Notes: a model not told the origin generated them from the letters alone. Shown: positions 8,278 through 20,123, counted from the first letter of the stretch. The stretch is 64,000 nt of DNA from Ciceribacter sp. L1K22 (GCF_017599385.1 NZ_JAGFPK010000001.1:2960483-3024482), one strand, 5' to 3'. A program made the numbers and translations.

Positions 8278-9111
8278 ATGGCCCACGGGTTCACAGCCTT
8301 CTCGACCGGCATTCGCGGCCTCCACGCCGTGGCGGCGGAAAGCGATCACGTCTTTCCGAGGCATACCCACGACGAGTTCGGCATCGGCGTCATACTTGAC
8401 GGTGGTCAACTCTCGGCATCCGGACGCGGTCAGGTCGAGGCCGGTCCTGGAAACGTTATCACCGTCAATCCAGGCGAGGTTCATGATGGCATTCCGGCGG
8501 GCGGCAAGAGCCGTCGCTGGACGATGTTCTATCTGACACCGGAATGTCTGCACGACTTTGCCGCCGGCTTCACACACCTCACCGTGCCAGCTCTCGAATT
8601 CGAGGCCCCGGTGTTCAGGAACGGGCAACTGGCTGATCGTTTCCTGTGCGCCTGGCGAACGATCAGGACGACCGATGCGGCCGGGCCGCTCGCTTGGGAA
8701 GAGGCACTATTGGACCTGCTGGCCGAAGCGATGGCCCCACCGCGCACACGCCTTGACCGACACGATCAACGGGGCATTGCCCAGGCCCGGCAGATGATCG
8801 ACGACGACCCAACCTCGACGCCGACACTTGCATCTCTCGCGGCGGAGACTGGCCTCAGCCGTTTCCAGACGCTGAGAGCCTTTGCGAAGGTAACCGGATT
8901 GACGCCGCACGCCTATCTCCTGCAACGGCGCCTCCTCCTGGCGCGCCGCCTGATCGCCTCGGGCGTACCGCTGGCGGCAACTGCCGCCGAGAGCGGCTTC
9001 GCAGACCAGAGCCATCTGACTCGCGCCTTCCGCCGTCACTACGGCCTGACGCCGGCTGCCTTTCGGCAGGCGACAACTGCAATCCCGTTCAAGACGCAGG
9101 AGCGGCACTAG
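8278..9111 (+). CDS. AraC-family transcriptional regulator
   Basis: A 277-residue regulator: an N-terminal cupin-like sensing domain (HVFPRHTHDEFGIGVI, HDGIPAGG) and a C-terminal pair of helix-turn-helix motifs ending SHLTRAFRRHYGLTPAAFR. The ATG at 8278 is five bases after the peroxidase stop; the frame is open further upstream but inside the peroxidase gene. It precedes a LysE-type exporter by 36 bases, and this AraC-LysE order is common, so the exporter is its likely target. Confidence 0.92.
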   Translation: MAHGFTAFSTGIRGLHAVAAESDHVFPRHTHDEFGIGVILDGGQLSASGRGQVEAGPGNVITVNPGEVHDGIPAGGKSRRWTMFYLTPECLHDFAAGFTHLTVPALEFEAPVFRNGQLADRFLCAWRTIRTTDAAGPLAWEEALLDLLAEAMAPPRTRLDRHDQRGIAQARQMIDDDPTSTPTLASLAAETGLSRFQTLRAFAKVTGLTPHAYLLQRRLLLARRLIASGVPLAATAAESGFADQSHLTRAFRRHYGLTPAAFRQATTAIPFKTQERH

Positions 9112-9147
9112 TCGTATCTCTCCTTCCAAATGGAACCGGAGACACCC

Positions 9148-9753
9148 ATGACCCTCGAATTCCTCGTGACCGCCTTTATCGTCGTCGCCACGCCCGGCAC
9201 CGGCGCAATCTACACCATCGCCATGGGACTGATGCGCGGACGCAGCATGTCCATCGTCGCCGCCTTTGGCTGTACCCTCGGCATCGTGCCCCACATGGCC
9301 GCCGCGATCCTCGGCCTCGCCGCCGTGCTGAGCAGCAGCGAAAAGGCCTTCATGATCCTAAAGCTCGCCGGGATCATCTACCTCATCTATATGGCGATCG
9401 ACATGCTGCGTGCCGGCGGTGGAGGCGGGCTGGGAAAGCCGGATACACGTCAGTCCGGCACCGGTATCGTCATGCAGGCAATACTCATCAACCTGCTCAA
9501 CCCGAAGCTATCGCTGTTCTTCCTCGCCTTCCTGCCGCAGTTCGTCGATCCGTCAGCGGAAGGCGCCGTCTCTTTGATGATCGCCGACAGCCTCGTCTTC
9601 ATGCTGATGACCTTCGTGGTCTTCGCCATCTACGGCCTCTTCGCCGCATCGCTTCGGGATCGTGTCGTCGAGCGTCCGAACGTACTCGCCTGGATCAGAC
9701 GTGTCTTCGCGACCGCTTTCCTGGCGATGGCTGCGAAGCTCGCTCTGGCATGA
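9148..9753 (+). CDS. LysE/RhtB-family amino-acid exporter
   Basis: A 201-residue membrane protein with about six hydrophobic segments. The N-terminal VATPGTGAIYTIAMGLMRG region matches the family signature (usually PGP, here PGT). GGAG sits 7 bases before the chosen ATG; an ATG at 9130 lacks such a signal. Probably exports an amino acid or related metabolite across the inner membrane under control of the preceding AraC protein. The substrate cannot be read from sequence. Confidence 0.9.
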   Translation: MTLEFLVTAFIVVATPGTGAIYTIAMGLMRGRSMSIVAAFGCTLGIVPHMAAAILGLAAVLSSSEKAFMILKLAGIIYLIYMAIDMLRAGGGGGLGKPDTRQSGTGIVMQAILINLLNPKLSLFFLAFLPQFVDPSAEGAVSLMIADSLVFMLMTFVVFAIYGLFAASLRDRVVERPNVLAWIRRVFATAFLAMAAKLALA

Positions 9754-9769
9754 GCGTCACAGGTATCCG

Positions 9770-10750
9770 TCAGGGGGATGCCGCGGCCAACTCCGACGGG
9801 ACAGACGGCAGCCGCTCCGCGTGATCCGCTGTTGCCCGCAGCATGCTTGCCTCGATCTGCCGCGCCAGTCCGATCTCGCGCACGATCTCGGCCACCTTCT
9901 CGAACTGCTGCTTGAGCGGATTTGTCTTGCGCCAGACCATGCCGATCCTCCGGGATGGCCGGGGTTCGGCGAGACGGGCGACGGAAATCTCCGCCGACCG
10001 CGCCTCGATAGAAACGGCCATTTCCGGAATCAGCGTCACGCCGATGCCGGCACTGACCATCTGCACCAGCGTGGAGAGCGAACTGCCCTCCATCAGATCG
10101 CGTGGCGTGGAGGAACTGATGTTGCACACCGCGAGCGCCTGGTCGCGGAAGCAATGGCCCTCTTCCAGCAAGAGCAGCCGCATTTCGTGCAGCCTGTCGG
10201 AACTCGGCACAGGCCTGTCGGCATCTTCGAGCGAGCGCACCAGCACGAATTCCTCGTCGAACAGCGGCACCTCTTCGAGCGCAGGTTCCGACACCGGCAG
10301 CGCCACGATTGCCGCATCGAGCCGCGCGTCCAGCAGGTCCTCGATCAGCCTCTGCGTAATCGCCTCGCGCGGGCGCGGGTCGAGACCCGGATAGCGGCGG
10401 GTGAGCGTGGCGATCACCTCAGGCAACAGATAAGGCGCGACCGTCGGGATGATTCCGAGCCGCAGCCGCCCGGCAAGCGGCCCGTGAGCAGCCCGCGCCA
10501 GATCCTCGAGCTCGTCCACGGAACGCAGGATGGCCCGCACCCGCTCGGCGAACTCGTTGCCGAGTGTCGTCAGCCGGATGGTCCGCCCACCCCGCTCCAC
10601 CAGTGGCGCGCCGATGAGGTCCTCCAACTCGCGGATCTGTACCGAAAGCGCCGGTTGAGAGATGGCGCAGGCCTCCGCCGCCCGGCCGAAATGGCCCGAT
10701 CGCGCGAGCGCATCGAAGTACCGCAGATGCCGCATCGACAAACCTATCAT
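9770..10750 (-). CDS. oxyR: Hydrogen-peroxide sensor OxyR (LysR family)
   Basis: LysR-type activator with an N-terminal winged helix (FGRAAEACAISQPALSVQIRELED) and the redox cysteines of OxyR in GHCFRDQALAVC, at about residues 200 and 209 (E. coli 199 and 208). The product is 326 residues from the ATG at 10750; the ATG at 10735 would give 321 and has AGG at better spacing. It is divergent from katG, the classical OxyR target, across a 155-base intergenic region, so autoregulation and katG control from shared sites are likely. Confidence 0.96.
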   Translation of the reverse strand: MIGLSMRHLRYFDALARSGHFGRAAEACAISQPALSVQIRELEDLIGAPLVERGGRTIRLTTLGNEFAERVRAILRSVDELEDLARAAHGPLAGRLRLGIIPTVAPYLLPEVIATLTRRYPGLDPRPREAITQRLIEDLLDARLDAAIVALPVSEPALEEVPLFDEEFVLVRSLEDADRPVPSSDRLHEMRLLLLEEGHCFRDQALAVCNISSSTPRDLMEGSSLSTLVQMVSAGIGVTLIPEMAVSIEARSAEISVARLAEPRPSRRIGMVWRKTNPLKQQFEKVAEIVREIGLARQIEASMLRATADHAERLPSVPSELAAASP

Positions 10751-10811
10751 AACCTGAGCATATCGGACCCTTTAGATTATACAATTGGAATTTATGGAAC
10801 AGGCTTGCTAA

Positions 10812-10826
10812 CCGTGGAAATCACGG
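10812..10826. promoter_or_regulatory. Inverted repeat in the oxyR-katG intergenic region
   Basis: CCGTG-GAAAT-CACGG is a perfect 5-bp inverted repeat with a 5-base spacer, 80 bases before the katG start. An AT-rich stretch at 10773-10795 between it and oxyR is the more likely promoter/OxyR region. No full OxyR consensus was found by eye, so the role is uncertain. Confidence 0.25.
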
Positions 10827-10884
10827 AAGGAAGACGCTCGCTGTCACACAACGCGCTTACCTTCTCCTCGATCTTCAAACCTGA

Positions 10885-13074
<2,190 letters not shown>

Positions 13075-13110
13075 TATCGAACGCGTCTGCTTCGACAAAC
13101 AACAGTGTGA

Positions 13111-13144
13111 AGCCCTCCCCCGCCCGCCGTGGGGAGGGCTTTTC
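13111..13144 (+). terminator. Intrinsic terminator of katG
   Basis: A 10-bp perfect stem (13111-13120 with 13131-13140) with a 10-base loop, followed by TTTT. Confidence 0.85.
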
Positions 13145-13182
13145 CATTCGCGACTTTGGCGGCCGTCGGACGATCAGAGGGA

Positions 13183-13207
13183 GGAACATTTGCCTATCGG
13201 GTCCGTT
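13183..13207 (+). promoter_or_regulatory. EcfG-type general stress promoter
   Basis: GGAAC, then exactly 16 bases, then CGTT: a full match to the alphaproteobacterial EcfG/RpoE2 promoter. It lies 31 bases before the start codon of the 55-residue hydrophilic protein, a normal distance. Confidence 0.7.
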
Positions 13208-13237
13208 GATAACGGGAGCCCAACGAGGAGTAGACAG

Positions 13238-13405
13238 ATGTCCGAATACGCAAAGAACAACGACACGACGAAGAAGGAAACCGACGAGGATCCGGGCGTC
13301 ATCACCGCCAGCCCCGACGCACACCGTCGGGAAAAAGCCGGCGCGGACAAGCGGGATGACAAGCCGGCGCAAAAGCCGGCGACTGATCAAACCAAGGACC
13401 GCTAA
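13238..13405 (+). CDS. Small highly hydrophilic protein, probably stress-induced
   Basis: A 55-residue product rich in Lys, Asp, Thr, Ala and Pro, with no hydrophobic segment and likely disordered. The ATG at 13238 is preferred over one at 13190 because GAGGAG lies 7 bases before it, and because the longer start would fall inside the stress promoter. A strong terminator follows 12 bases after the stop. Promoter, ribosome site and terminator together support a real gene. Function is unknown; general-stress control is inferred from the promoter. Confidence 0.75.
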   Translation: MSEYAKNNDTTKKETDEDPGVITASPDAHRREKAGADKRDDKPAQKPATDQTKDR

Positions 13406-13417
13406 CGTCCACCGAAA

Positions 13418-13451
13418 CAAAAAACGCCGGCGTCTACGCCGGCGTTTTTTT
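13418..13451. terminator. Strong bidirectional terminator
   Basis: A 12-bp perfect stem (13421-13432 with 13437-13448) with a TCTA loop, an A-run before and a T-run after it. It serves the small protein gene on the plus strand and apt on the minus strand. Confidence 0.92.
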
Positions 13452-13475
13452 GTGAACGCGATCGCCAGATGGGCT

Positions 13476-14018
13476 TCAGTGCCCCGAAAACTCCACCAGC
13501 GTGCGTACCTCGACGCCCATCGCTTCGAGCTTCTTTCGTCCGCCAAGATCCGGAAGATCGATCACGAAGCAGGCGGACACCACGTCCGCGCCGATCTGCC
13601 GGAGAAGCTGCACAGCTCCGACGGCGGTGCCGCCGGTGGCGATCAGGTCGTCGACAAGGATAACCTTCTCGCCCGGTTGCACCGCATCGATGTGCATCTC
13701 CATCTCGTCCACTCCGTATTCCAGGCTGTAGGCGATCCGCACCGTTTCGTGCGGCAGCTTGCCCTTCTTGCGGATTGGCACGAAACCGGCCGACAGCTGA
13801 TGCGCGACCGCGCCACCCAGGATAAAGCCACGCGCCTCCATGCCGGCGATCTTGTCGATCTTCAGACCCGCATAAGGCTGCACGAGTTCATCAACGGCGC
13901 GACGAAACGCCCGCGGATTGCCGAGCAGCGTGGTGATGTCGCGGAAGATGATCCCCGGTTTTGGATAGTCCGGGATCGAACGGATGGCGGAGGCGAGCTC
14001 CAAGGCAATATTGCTCAT
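13476..14018 (-). CDS. apt: Adenine phosphoribosyltransferase
   Basis: Purine salvage enzyme that converts adenine and PRPP to AMP. The 180-residue protein starts [23 protein letters not shown], has the family GMEARGF segment, the flexible RKKGKLP loop and the PRPP-binding [14 protein letters not shown] motif. The frame runs open further upstream, but the chosen start gives the usual family length. It is transcribed in the same direction as petABC but behind that operon's terminator, so it likely has its own promoter in the 110-base gap. Confidence 0.96.
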   Translation of the reverse strand: MSNIALELASAIRSIPDYPKPGIIFRDITTLLGNPRAFRRAVDELVQPYAGLKIDKIAGMEARGFILGGAVAHQLSAGFVPIRKKGKLPHETVRIAYSLEYGVDEMEMHIDAVQPGEKVILVDDLIATGGTAVGAVQLLRQIGADVVSACFVIDLPDLGGRKKLEAMGVEVRTLVEFSGH

Positions 14019-14083
14019 GTTCTGTCTCTGGGAGAGTTCGGAAAAGTTAGGCAACACTAGCAACAGCGCCCGCTGCGACCAAC

Positions 14084-14109
14084 AAAAAAGGCGGCCGAAG
14101 CCGCCTTTT
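14084..14109 (-). terminator. Terminator of the petABC operon
   Basis: A 10-bp stem (14086-14095 with 14100-14109) with a 4-base loop. On the minus strand it is followed by a run of T (14089 down to 14084). It lies 19 bases beyond the petC stop. Confidence 0.85.
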
Positions 14110-14128
14110 CCAATGGGCTTGGAAAACC

Positions 14129-15007
14129 TCAGTGTTCCTTGTTCGCGTAAACCGACTTCTTCGTCAGATAGACGAGCGCGGTGAAGATCGCCAGGAACAC
14201 CATGACCATGAAGCCGGTGCGCTTGCGCTCTTCCAGATGCGGCTCCGCTGCCCACATGAGGAACGCGGCTACGTCCTTCGCGTACTGGTCGAGCGTCTGC
14301 GGCGTGCCGTCGTCGTAGGTCACCTGATCGTCGCTGATCGGCTGTGCCATAGCGAGCGCCGCGGCATTCGCGAAATAAGGATTGAAGTGCGTACCCTCGG
14401 CAACGGTGACACCTTCCGGCGGCTCCTGGTAACCAGTAAGCAGCGAGTAGATGTAATCCGGCCCGCCTTCCTGGTACTGCGTGAAGATATCGAACACGAA
14501 GGTCGGGAAACCACGGGTCACGCCGCGCGCCTTGGCGATCAGCGAGAAGTCCGGCGGAGCAGCGCCGTTGTTGGCGGCGGCAGCCGCTTCCTTGTTCGGG
14601 AACGGCGACGGGAAATGATCTGATGGCACGGCGGTGCGGGTAAACATCTCGCCATCACCGTTCGGACCGTCCTCGACTTCGTACTCGGCGGCAAACGCCT
14701 TCACCTGCTCCTCCGAGTAGCCAAGGTCTTCCAGCGTACGGAAAGACACGAGGTTCATCGAGTGACAGGCCGAGCAGACTTCCTTGTACACCTTCAGGCC
14801 ACGCTGGAGCTGACCCTTGTCGTATTTGCCAAACGGGCCGGCGAACGACCATTCGACATTTTTCGGCTTCAGGATCGGATAGTGACCGACCTGGGCCGCA
14901 TGATGGACGGCTTCGGCGAGGTCTCCCTCGCTTTCTGCCGCCGTGGCGACGGCACCGAAGGTTCCGATCGAGGCGATCAGCGCGATGCTTGCAACAAGCT
15001 TTTTCAT
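14129..15007 (-). CDS. petC: Cytochrome c1 of the bc1 complex
   Basis: Haem c subunit that takes electrons from the Rieske protein and passes them to soluble cytochrome c. The 292-residue precursor has a signal peptide (residues 1-23, ending ATAAES), the covalent haem site CSACH, a periplasmic domain and a C-terminal membrane anchor ([17 protein letters not shown]). A start at [15 protein letters not shown] is chosen because it opens the signal peptide. It is 22 bases after petB in one operon. Here cytochrome b and c1 are separate genes, unlike the fused fbcH of Bradyrhizobium. Confidence 0.97.
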   Translation of the reverse strand: MKKLVASIALIASIGTFGAVATAAESEGDLAEAVHHAAQVGHYPILKPKNVEWSFAGPFGKYDKGQLQRGLKVYKEVCSACHSMNLVSFRTLEDLGYSEEQVKAFAAEYEVEDGPNGDGEMFTRTAVPSDHFPSPFPNKEAAAAANNGAAPPDFSLIAKARGVTRGFPTFVFDIFTQYQEGGPDYIYSLLTGYQEPPEGVTVAEGTHFNPYFANAAALAMAQPISDDQVTYDDGTPQTLDQYAKDVAAFLMWAAEPHLEERKRTGFMVMVFLAIFTALVYLTKKSVYANKEH

Positions 15008-15029
15008 TGTATCAGTCCTTCTCTCGCGC

Positions 15030-16298
15030 TCAGGCCTGGGCTGCGGCAGACTTGCCGTTCTTTTCGAGAACCGCCTCGGTGATCGAGTTCGGAATGCGCC
15101 GTGGCGTTTCGAACAGACCAAGCAGCGGCATGATCACGAGGAAGAAGCCGAAGTAGTAGAGCGTGCCGACCTGCGACATGACCACATAGAGGCCTTCCGC
15201 CGGCATCGCGCCGAGATAGCCGAGCATGATGGCGTTTGCCACGAAGATCCAGAAGAACAGCTTGTACCACGGACGGTAGACGGCGGAGCGAACCTTCGAC
15301 GTGTCGAGCCAGGGCAGGAAGAACAGGATGATGATCGAACCGAACATCACCAGAACGCCGCCAAGCTTGGAGTCGATCGGGCCGACGTTGAAGGTGATGG
15401 CGCGCAGCATCGCGTAGAACGGCAGGTAGTACCATTCCGGAACGATGTGAGCCGGGGTCTTCAGGGCGTCAGCCGGAATGTAGTTGTCCGGATGGCCGAG
15501 GTAGTTCGGCATGTAGAAGACGAACCAGGCATAGACGATCAGGAAGAGCGAGATGCCGAACGCATCCTTGAGGGTCGCGTAAGGCGTGAACGGAACGGTG
15601 TCCGTCTTCGACTTCACTTCAACGCCGGTCGGGTTGGTCTGGCCGGTGACATGCAGCGCCCAGATGTGCAGCACCACGACGCCGGCGATCATGAACGGCA
15701 GCAGGTAGTGCAGCGAGAAGAAGCGGTTCAGCGTCGGCTGGTCGACGGCAAAGCCACCGAGCAGGAATTGCTGGATCCATTCGCCGACCCACGGGAAAGC
15801 CGAGAAGAAGCCGGTGATAACGGTCGCACCCCAGAAGGACATTTGACCCCAAGGCAGCACATAGCCCATGAAGCCGGTCGCCATCATCAGGAGGTAGATG
15901 ACCACGCCGAGAATCCAGAGGATTTCGCGAGGCGCCTTGTAGGAACCGTAGTAGAGACCGCGGGCGATGTGGAGATAGACCGCGATGAAGAAGAACGAGG
16001 CACCGTTGGCGTGCATGTAGCGCAGCAGCCAGCCGTGGTTCACGTCGCGCATGATCTTTTCGACCGAGTTGAAGGCGACTGTCGTTTCGGCGGCATAGTG
16101 CATGGCCAGCACAACGCCGGTCAGGATCTGCACAACCAGCATCACCATCAGCATGGCGCCGAAGGTATAGGCATAATTCAGGTTCCGGGGGACCGGATAG
16201 GCGACGAAGCTGTCGTACATCATGCGCGGCAGCGGCAGACGCGAATCGATCCACTTCTCCAGACCGGTGGACGGCTGATAGCTAGAATGACCACTCAT
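15030..16298 (-). CDS. petB: Cytochrome b of the bc1 complex
   Basis: Core quinol-oxidising membrane subunit. At 422 residues it has eight or so membrane segments, the two pairs of haem-ligand histidines in the second and fourth helices (MHYAAET region and [10 protein letters not shown] on one side, [12 protein letters not shown] on the other), and the quinol-site [13 protein letters not shown] motif. It starts 14 bases after the petA stop. Confidence 0.98.
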   Translation of the reverse strand: MSGHSSYQPSTGLEKWIDSRLPLPRMMYDSFVAYPVPRNLNYAYTFGAMLMVMLVVQILTGVVLAMHYAAETTVAFNSVEKIMRDVNHGWLLRYMHANGASFFFIAVYLHIARGLYYGSYKAPREILWILGVVIYLLMMATGFMGYVLPWGQMSFWGATVITGFFSAFPWVGEWIQQFLLGGFAVDQPTLNRFFSLHYLLPFMIAGVVVLHIWALHVTGQTNPTGVEVKSKTDTVPFTPYATLKDAFGISLFLIVYAWFVFYMPNYLGHPDNYIPADALKTPAHIVPEWYYLPFYAMLRAITFNVGPIDSKLGGVLVMFGSIIILFFLPWLDTSKVRSAVYRPWYKLFFWIFVANAIMLGYLGAMPAEGLYVVMSQVGTLYYFGFFLVIMPLLGLFETPRRIPNSITEAVLEKNGKSAAAQA

Positions 16299-16312
16299 AT
16301 TTCAGTATCCCC

Positions 16313-16888
16313 TCAACCGATCTTGATCACAGAGTCGGAAACGAAGCCATAGGTCGGAATGTGCAGGTTTTCCGGCGCCGGGCCTTTGCGAATACGACCC
16401 GCTGTATCGTAGTGCGAGCCATGGCAGGGACAGAACCATCCGCCGAAATCGCCGGCCTGGCCGAGCGGGACGCAGCCGAGATGGGTGCACGAGCCGATCA
16501 TGACGATCCAGTTTTCCTTGCCGTCGCCGGCCGAACGGGCGATATCCGTCGCTTCCGCGGTACCGTCGATATTGGCATTGCGCGCGATCGGGTCCTTCAG
16601 GTCGGCGAGCGGAACGGCCTTGCCTTCCTCGACTTCCTTCTCGGTACGGTTACGGATGAAGATCGGCTTGCCGCGCCACTTCACCGTCAGCGACATGCCC
16701 GGCTCCAGTGCTGAGACATCCACCTCGATCGAGGCGAGTGCCAGCGTCGAGGCGTCTGGCCGCATCTGGTCGATGAACGGCCAGGCAACCGACACGGCGC
16801 CCACGGCACCGGCCATACCCGTCGTCAGGTAAAGAAAATCGCGGCGAGTAGGCTCGCCCATGCTGTCGCTGTTGTCGTGTTCGCTCAC
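16313..16888 (-). CDS. petA: Rieske iron-sulphur subunit of the bc1 complex
   Basis: Carries electrons from quinol to cytochrome c1 through a 2Fe-2S centre. The ligands are in CTHLGC and CPCHGSH. A twin-arginine motif (TRRDFLYL) precedes an uncleaved N-terminal membrane anchor, as usual for Tat-exported Rieske proteins. I chose the GTG at 16888 (191 residues, [16 protein letters not shown]...), which agrees with rhizobial homologues; the ATG at 16861 would drop nine residues. First gene of petABC. Two adjacent palindromes lie just before the start. Confidence 0.96.
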   Translation of the reverse strand: MSEHDNSDSMGEPTRRDFLYLTTGMAGAVGAVSVAWPFIDQMRPDASTLALASIEVDVSALEPGMSLTVKWRGKPIFIRNRTEKEVEEGKAVPLADLKDPIARNANIDGTAEATDIARSAGDGKENWIVMIGSCTHLGCVPLGQAGDFGGWFCPCHGSHYDTAGRIRKGPAPENLHIPTYGFVSDSVIKIG

Positions 16889-17255
16889 GGTCAGACCATC
16901 CTCTTCGCAAATGTTTGCGATCACCGCATTTGCCCAAATGGCGACGAATCCCCCCTGCGCCATGAAGCAGACACAGATTCCCCGTCAATTTGGCGCGTTC
17001 TAAGCTTGATAGCGAAATATGTCCAGCCTTGACAGGGGGATGGGGGCAGTTTGTCGCGGAATTTATTGACCGCTCTGAAGAAGTCGGCATTGCCCTTCTT
17101 CGAGGCCCGAATCATGCTGGTATCGCTGGGATTCTCTAGGATATTTACCTAGCAGGATGACGTGTTTTCGCCATTCTTGCTACCGATGTTGCATTGCACA
17201 CAGGTCTGCGGCATGGTCCGCGACCGTCAACACGCCGCTCAACGGAACGTCCTGC
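16889..17255. other. Intergenic region between petA and the EEP-family gene
   Basis: About 370 bases between divergent genes. Apart from the paired palindromes next to petA, I see no convincing gene. Short frames on either strand here lack ribosome sites and recognisable sequence. Confidence 0.6.
16905..16940. promoter_or_regulatory. Two phased palindromes upstream of petA
   Basis: TCGCAAA-TG-TTTGCGA (16905-16920) and CATTTG-CC-CAAATG (16927-16940) are both perfect inverted repeats with two-base centres. Their centres are 21 bp apart, about two helical turns. They lie 17-52 bases before the petA start and could be a double operator or a 5' leader structure. No known binding protein is assigned. 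Confidence 0.4.
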
Positions 17256-18194
17256 ATGAAAACCAGCCTCGCCAGTGCCGTGTGCACGATCGTCACGCTT
17301 GCGATCGTGGCAATGAGTCTTCGCTACCTCACAGATTTCTGGCCGCTGTCCTTCATCTATACGCTTCAAAGCCACGCCGGTATCGCAGCGATGTCGGGAG
17401 CCCTGGTCGCGATCATGCTCGGCGCACGCCGTTACGGCACCACACTCCTGTTGGCGGCAGCGGCACTGACGGTCCACTCCGTCTGGATGTCGCGTGAATT
17501 TCTGCCGGCCGCGCGCGACGTGGCGGCGGGAGCGCCGACGGTGCGGCTAATGTCCTTCAACATCCTCAGCAGCAACCACGCCAATGCCGGCCGCATTGCC
17601 GACGAGATCCTGTCGTCCGAGGCCGATATCGTCTACCTCTTCGAGGCAGCGCCCACCCTGTCGCAACTCTCCGCCTTGTCGGAGAAGTATCCCTACCGCA
17701 TTGGCTGTGGCGAGGTGACCCGCGGATGCGACCTCATGGTCCTGTCACGCCTGCCGATGAAGAAACGCGGCGCCTGGGGTCTCTCGGACCTGCGCGGCGA
17801 ACGTTTCGCCGTGGCCGAAATCGACGTCGGCGGAAGGACCGTGCACTTCGCGGCCATTCATCTCACCAAACCCTACTACGACGATTACCACAGTACCGAG
17901 CTCGAGGTGGCTGGCACTTACTTCGCCAGACACCCCGGAACCTGGGTGGTGGCGGGCGATTTCAATTCCGGCGTCATCGCGCCCGACATGCAGCATTTCC
18001 TGCGCACTTTCGACATGACGACGGCAGGCACGGAACCCGCCACATGGCCGGTCGCGGCCGGCCGCTGGGGCGTGGCCCTCGACCATGTTTTCGTTTCTCC
18101 GGACGTCGCTCCGCTGAACCTTGAACGGATGGAAGACAATTATGGCTCCAACCACTTCGGCCTGATCGCCGACCTCGCCTTCCCCGCGGAGTAA
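17256..18194 (+). CDS. Membrane-anchored endonuclease/exonuclease/phosphatase family protein
   Basis: A 312-residue protein with N-terminal membrane segments (about 5-22, 35-58 and 62-78) and a C-terminal EEP (DNase I-like) domain from about residue 95. The domain shows RLMSFNIL, the AIHLTKP segment, the WVVAGDFNS motif and a final DHVFVS...SNHFGLIADL with the catalytic Asp and His. The active domain is probably periplasmic. The start at 17256 is the first Met before the hydrophobic stretch; its ribosome site is weak. Substrate could be nucleic acid, a phospholipid or an inositol phosphate; it cannot be decided here. Confidence 0.87.
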   Translation: MKTSLASAVCTIVTLAIVAMSLRYLTDFWPLSFIYTLQSHAGIAAMSGALVAIMLGARRYGTTLLLAAAALTVHSVWMSREFLPAARDVAAGAPTVRLMSFNILSSNHANAGRIADEILSSEADIVYLFEAAPTLSQLSALSEKYPYRIGCGEVTRGCDLMVLSRLPMKKRGAWGLSDLRGERFAVAEIDVGGRTVHFAAIHLTKPYYDDYHSTELEVAGTYFARHPGTWVVAGDFNSGVIAPDMQHFLRTFDMTTAGTEPATWPVAAGRWGVALDHVFVSPDVAPLNLERMEDNYGSNHFGLIADLAFPAE

Positions 18195-18203
18195 ACGGTC
18201 AAG

Positions 18204-20069
18204 TCACTCCGCATCGTCGACGGCAATGAACCCGCCTGACTGCCTGGCCCAGAGTTCCGAGTAGAGTCCGCCACTCTCGACCAGCTCCGCATGCGTGCCC
18301 TGCTCGATGATCCGCCCCTTGTCCATCACCACCAGCCGGTCGAGCGCGGCGATCGTTGAGAGCCGGTGGGCGATGGCGAGTACCGTCTTGCCCTGCATCA
18401 GTTTCTCAAGGTTGGACTGGATCGCCGCCTCGACCTCGGAATCCAGCGCCGATGTCGCCTCGTCGAGCACGAGGATCGGCGCGTCCTTGAGCATGACCCG
18501 CGCAATCGCGATCCTCTGGCGCTGGCCGCCGGAGAGCTTCACGCCCCGCTCACCGACATGAGCGTCGAACCCCTTGCGCCCGCGCTGGTCCTCCAGCCTT
18601 TCGATGAAGTCGAGCGCCTCCGCCCGCTCCGCCGCCTTGATCAATTGCTCTTCGGTCGCGTTCTCGCTGCCGAACAGGATGTTGTCCCTGATCGAGCGAT
18701 GCAGCAGCGCGGTATCCTGCGTCACGACACCGATCGAGGAGCGGAGGCTCTCCTGCGTGACCGACGACACGTCCTGCCCGTCGACTAGGATACGGCCGCC
18801 CTCCACGTCGTAGAAACGCAGCAGCAGGTTCACGAGCGTCGACTTGCCGGCCCCGGAGCGCCCGACAATGCCAACCTTCTCACCCGGAGCGATGGTCAGG
18901 GACAGGTGGTCGATCACGCCGGACTGCCGGCCATAATGAAACGACACATCCTCGAACCGGATTTCCGGACGGCTGATCTTGAGCGCGACCGCATCCGGCT
19001 TATCGGTGAGTCCGATCGGTTTCGAGATCAGCTCCGCCGAATTCTGGATCGTGCCGATATTGCGCATGATGCCGTTGAGCTGCGTCATCATCCGGGCGAG
19101 CAGCATGTTGAGTCTCAGCACCAGACCGAGCGTGAAGGCAACGCTGCCAGCGCTGATCTGCCCGGAAAGCCACAGGTCGATGGAGAGTGCTGCCACCGCC
19201 GTGATCATCAGGCCGGAAAGCGCCGCCTGCGAGGCGCGCACCCCGGTGATCAGTCGCGCGAACGGCCGCAGCGTGTCCTGGAAACGGTCGAAGCCTTGGC
19301 GGATGAAATGGTCGTTTCGATCCTCACGCCCGAACAGTTTAAGCGTCTGGATATTGCTGAAACTGTCGACCAGCCGCCCGTTGACCATCGACGCCGCCTC
19401 GGCAGACTCCCGCGCATGATGCCGGATGCGAGGCACGAAGTAACGGGCAAGCAGGCCGAAAATCACGACCCAGAGCCCGATGATCGCCGCAAGCCGCCAG
19501 TCGAGCTGGCCGACGAGTGCCATGGTCGATGCCGTATAGATCACCATGAACCAGACGACCTGCAGGATCGAGGTTAGGAGATCGCCCGTCGACTGTCCGG
19601 CCGCCCAGACCTTGGTAACGATACGACCGGAAAAATCGTTCTGGAAAAAGCTCAGCGACTGACGTGCCACATGCGCATAGGCCTGCCATCGCACGAGGTT
19701 AAAGAAATTGAGAACGATCGCCTGCTCCTCGACCAAAGCGCCGACCGTCACCACGATGAAGCGGCCGAGCAGAACGACCAGCATCATGCCGAGCAATTCA
19801 AGTCCATGTGCCTCTAGGAGGCCAGACCAACCCGCCTCGCGCGGCACGGTATCAAGCAGGTCGACCAGCCGCCCGACGAACCAGAACAGCGCCGCCTCGA
19901 GAATGGCAACCGCGCCACCGAAGACGGCCATGGCCGCAAACGCGCCCTTGGCCTGGCTGACATAGTGCCAGATGAACGCCGACGTCTTCTCCGGCGGCCG
20001 CACATCACCGCGCTTGGAGAAGGGATCAATCCAGGTTTCAAAGAGGCGGATGATGGGGGCGAAGATCAT
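18204..20069 (-). CDS. ABC exporter, fused membrane and ATPase domains
   Basis: A 621-residue half-transporter of the MsbA type: six membrane helices in residues 1-330 and an ATPase domain with Walker A GRSGAGKSTL, signature LSGGQRQRIAIARV, Walker B ILVLDEATSALD and the switch His in AIAHRLS. All catalytic residues are intact. A very similar 637-residue protein lies on the same strand 1.1 kb upstream, so they may work as homodimers or together as a heterodimer. The substrate is unknown. Confidence 0.93.
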   Translation of the reverse strand: MIFAPIIRLFETWIDPFSKRGDVRPPEKTSAFIWHYVSQAKGAFAAMAVFGGAVAILEAALFWFVGRLVDLLDTVPREAGWSGLLEAHGLELLGMMLVVLLGRFIVVTVGALVEEQAIVLNFFNLVRWQAYAHVARQSLSFFQNDFSGRIVTKVWAAGQSTGDLLTSILQVVWFMVIYTASTMALVGQLDWRLAAIIGLWVVIFGLLARYFVPRIRHHARESAEAASMVNGRLVDSFSNIQTLKLFGREDRNDHFIRQGFDRFQDTLRPFARLITGVRASQAALSGLMITAVAALSIDLWLSGQISAGSVAFTLGLVLRLNMLLARMMTQLNGIMRNIGTIQNSAELISKPIGLTDKPDAVALKISRPEIRFEDVSFHYGRQSGVIDHLSLTIAPGEKVGIVGRSGAGKSTLVNLLLRFYDVEGGRILVDGQDVSSVTQESLRSSIGVVTQDTALLHRSIRDNILFGSENATEEQLIKAAERAEALDFIERLEDQRGRKGFDAHVGERGVKLSGGQRQRIAIARVMLKDAPILVLDEATSALDSEVEAAIQSNLEKLMQGKTVLAIAHRLSTIAALDRLVVMDKGRIIEQGTHAELVESGGLYSELWARQSGGFIAVDDAE

Positions 20070-20123
20070 GGAAGGCGATATAGGCGGTTTCCGACGAAAG
20101 GCAAAGGACCCCGCCGCTGACCC

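Noticed and set aside
14943..16352. Long plus-strand open frame of 469 codons opposite petB
   Set aside because: Shadow of cytochrome b; charged repetitive composition with no recognisable domain and no ribosome site.
16921..17115. 64-codon minus-strand frame before petA
   Set aside because: No ribosome site, no similarity, and it covers the palindromes and likely promoter region of petABC.
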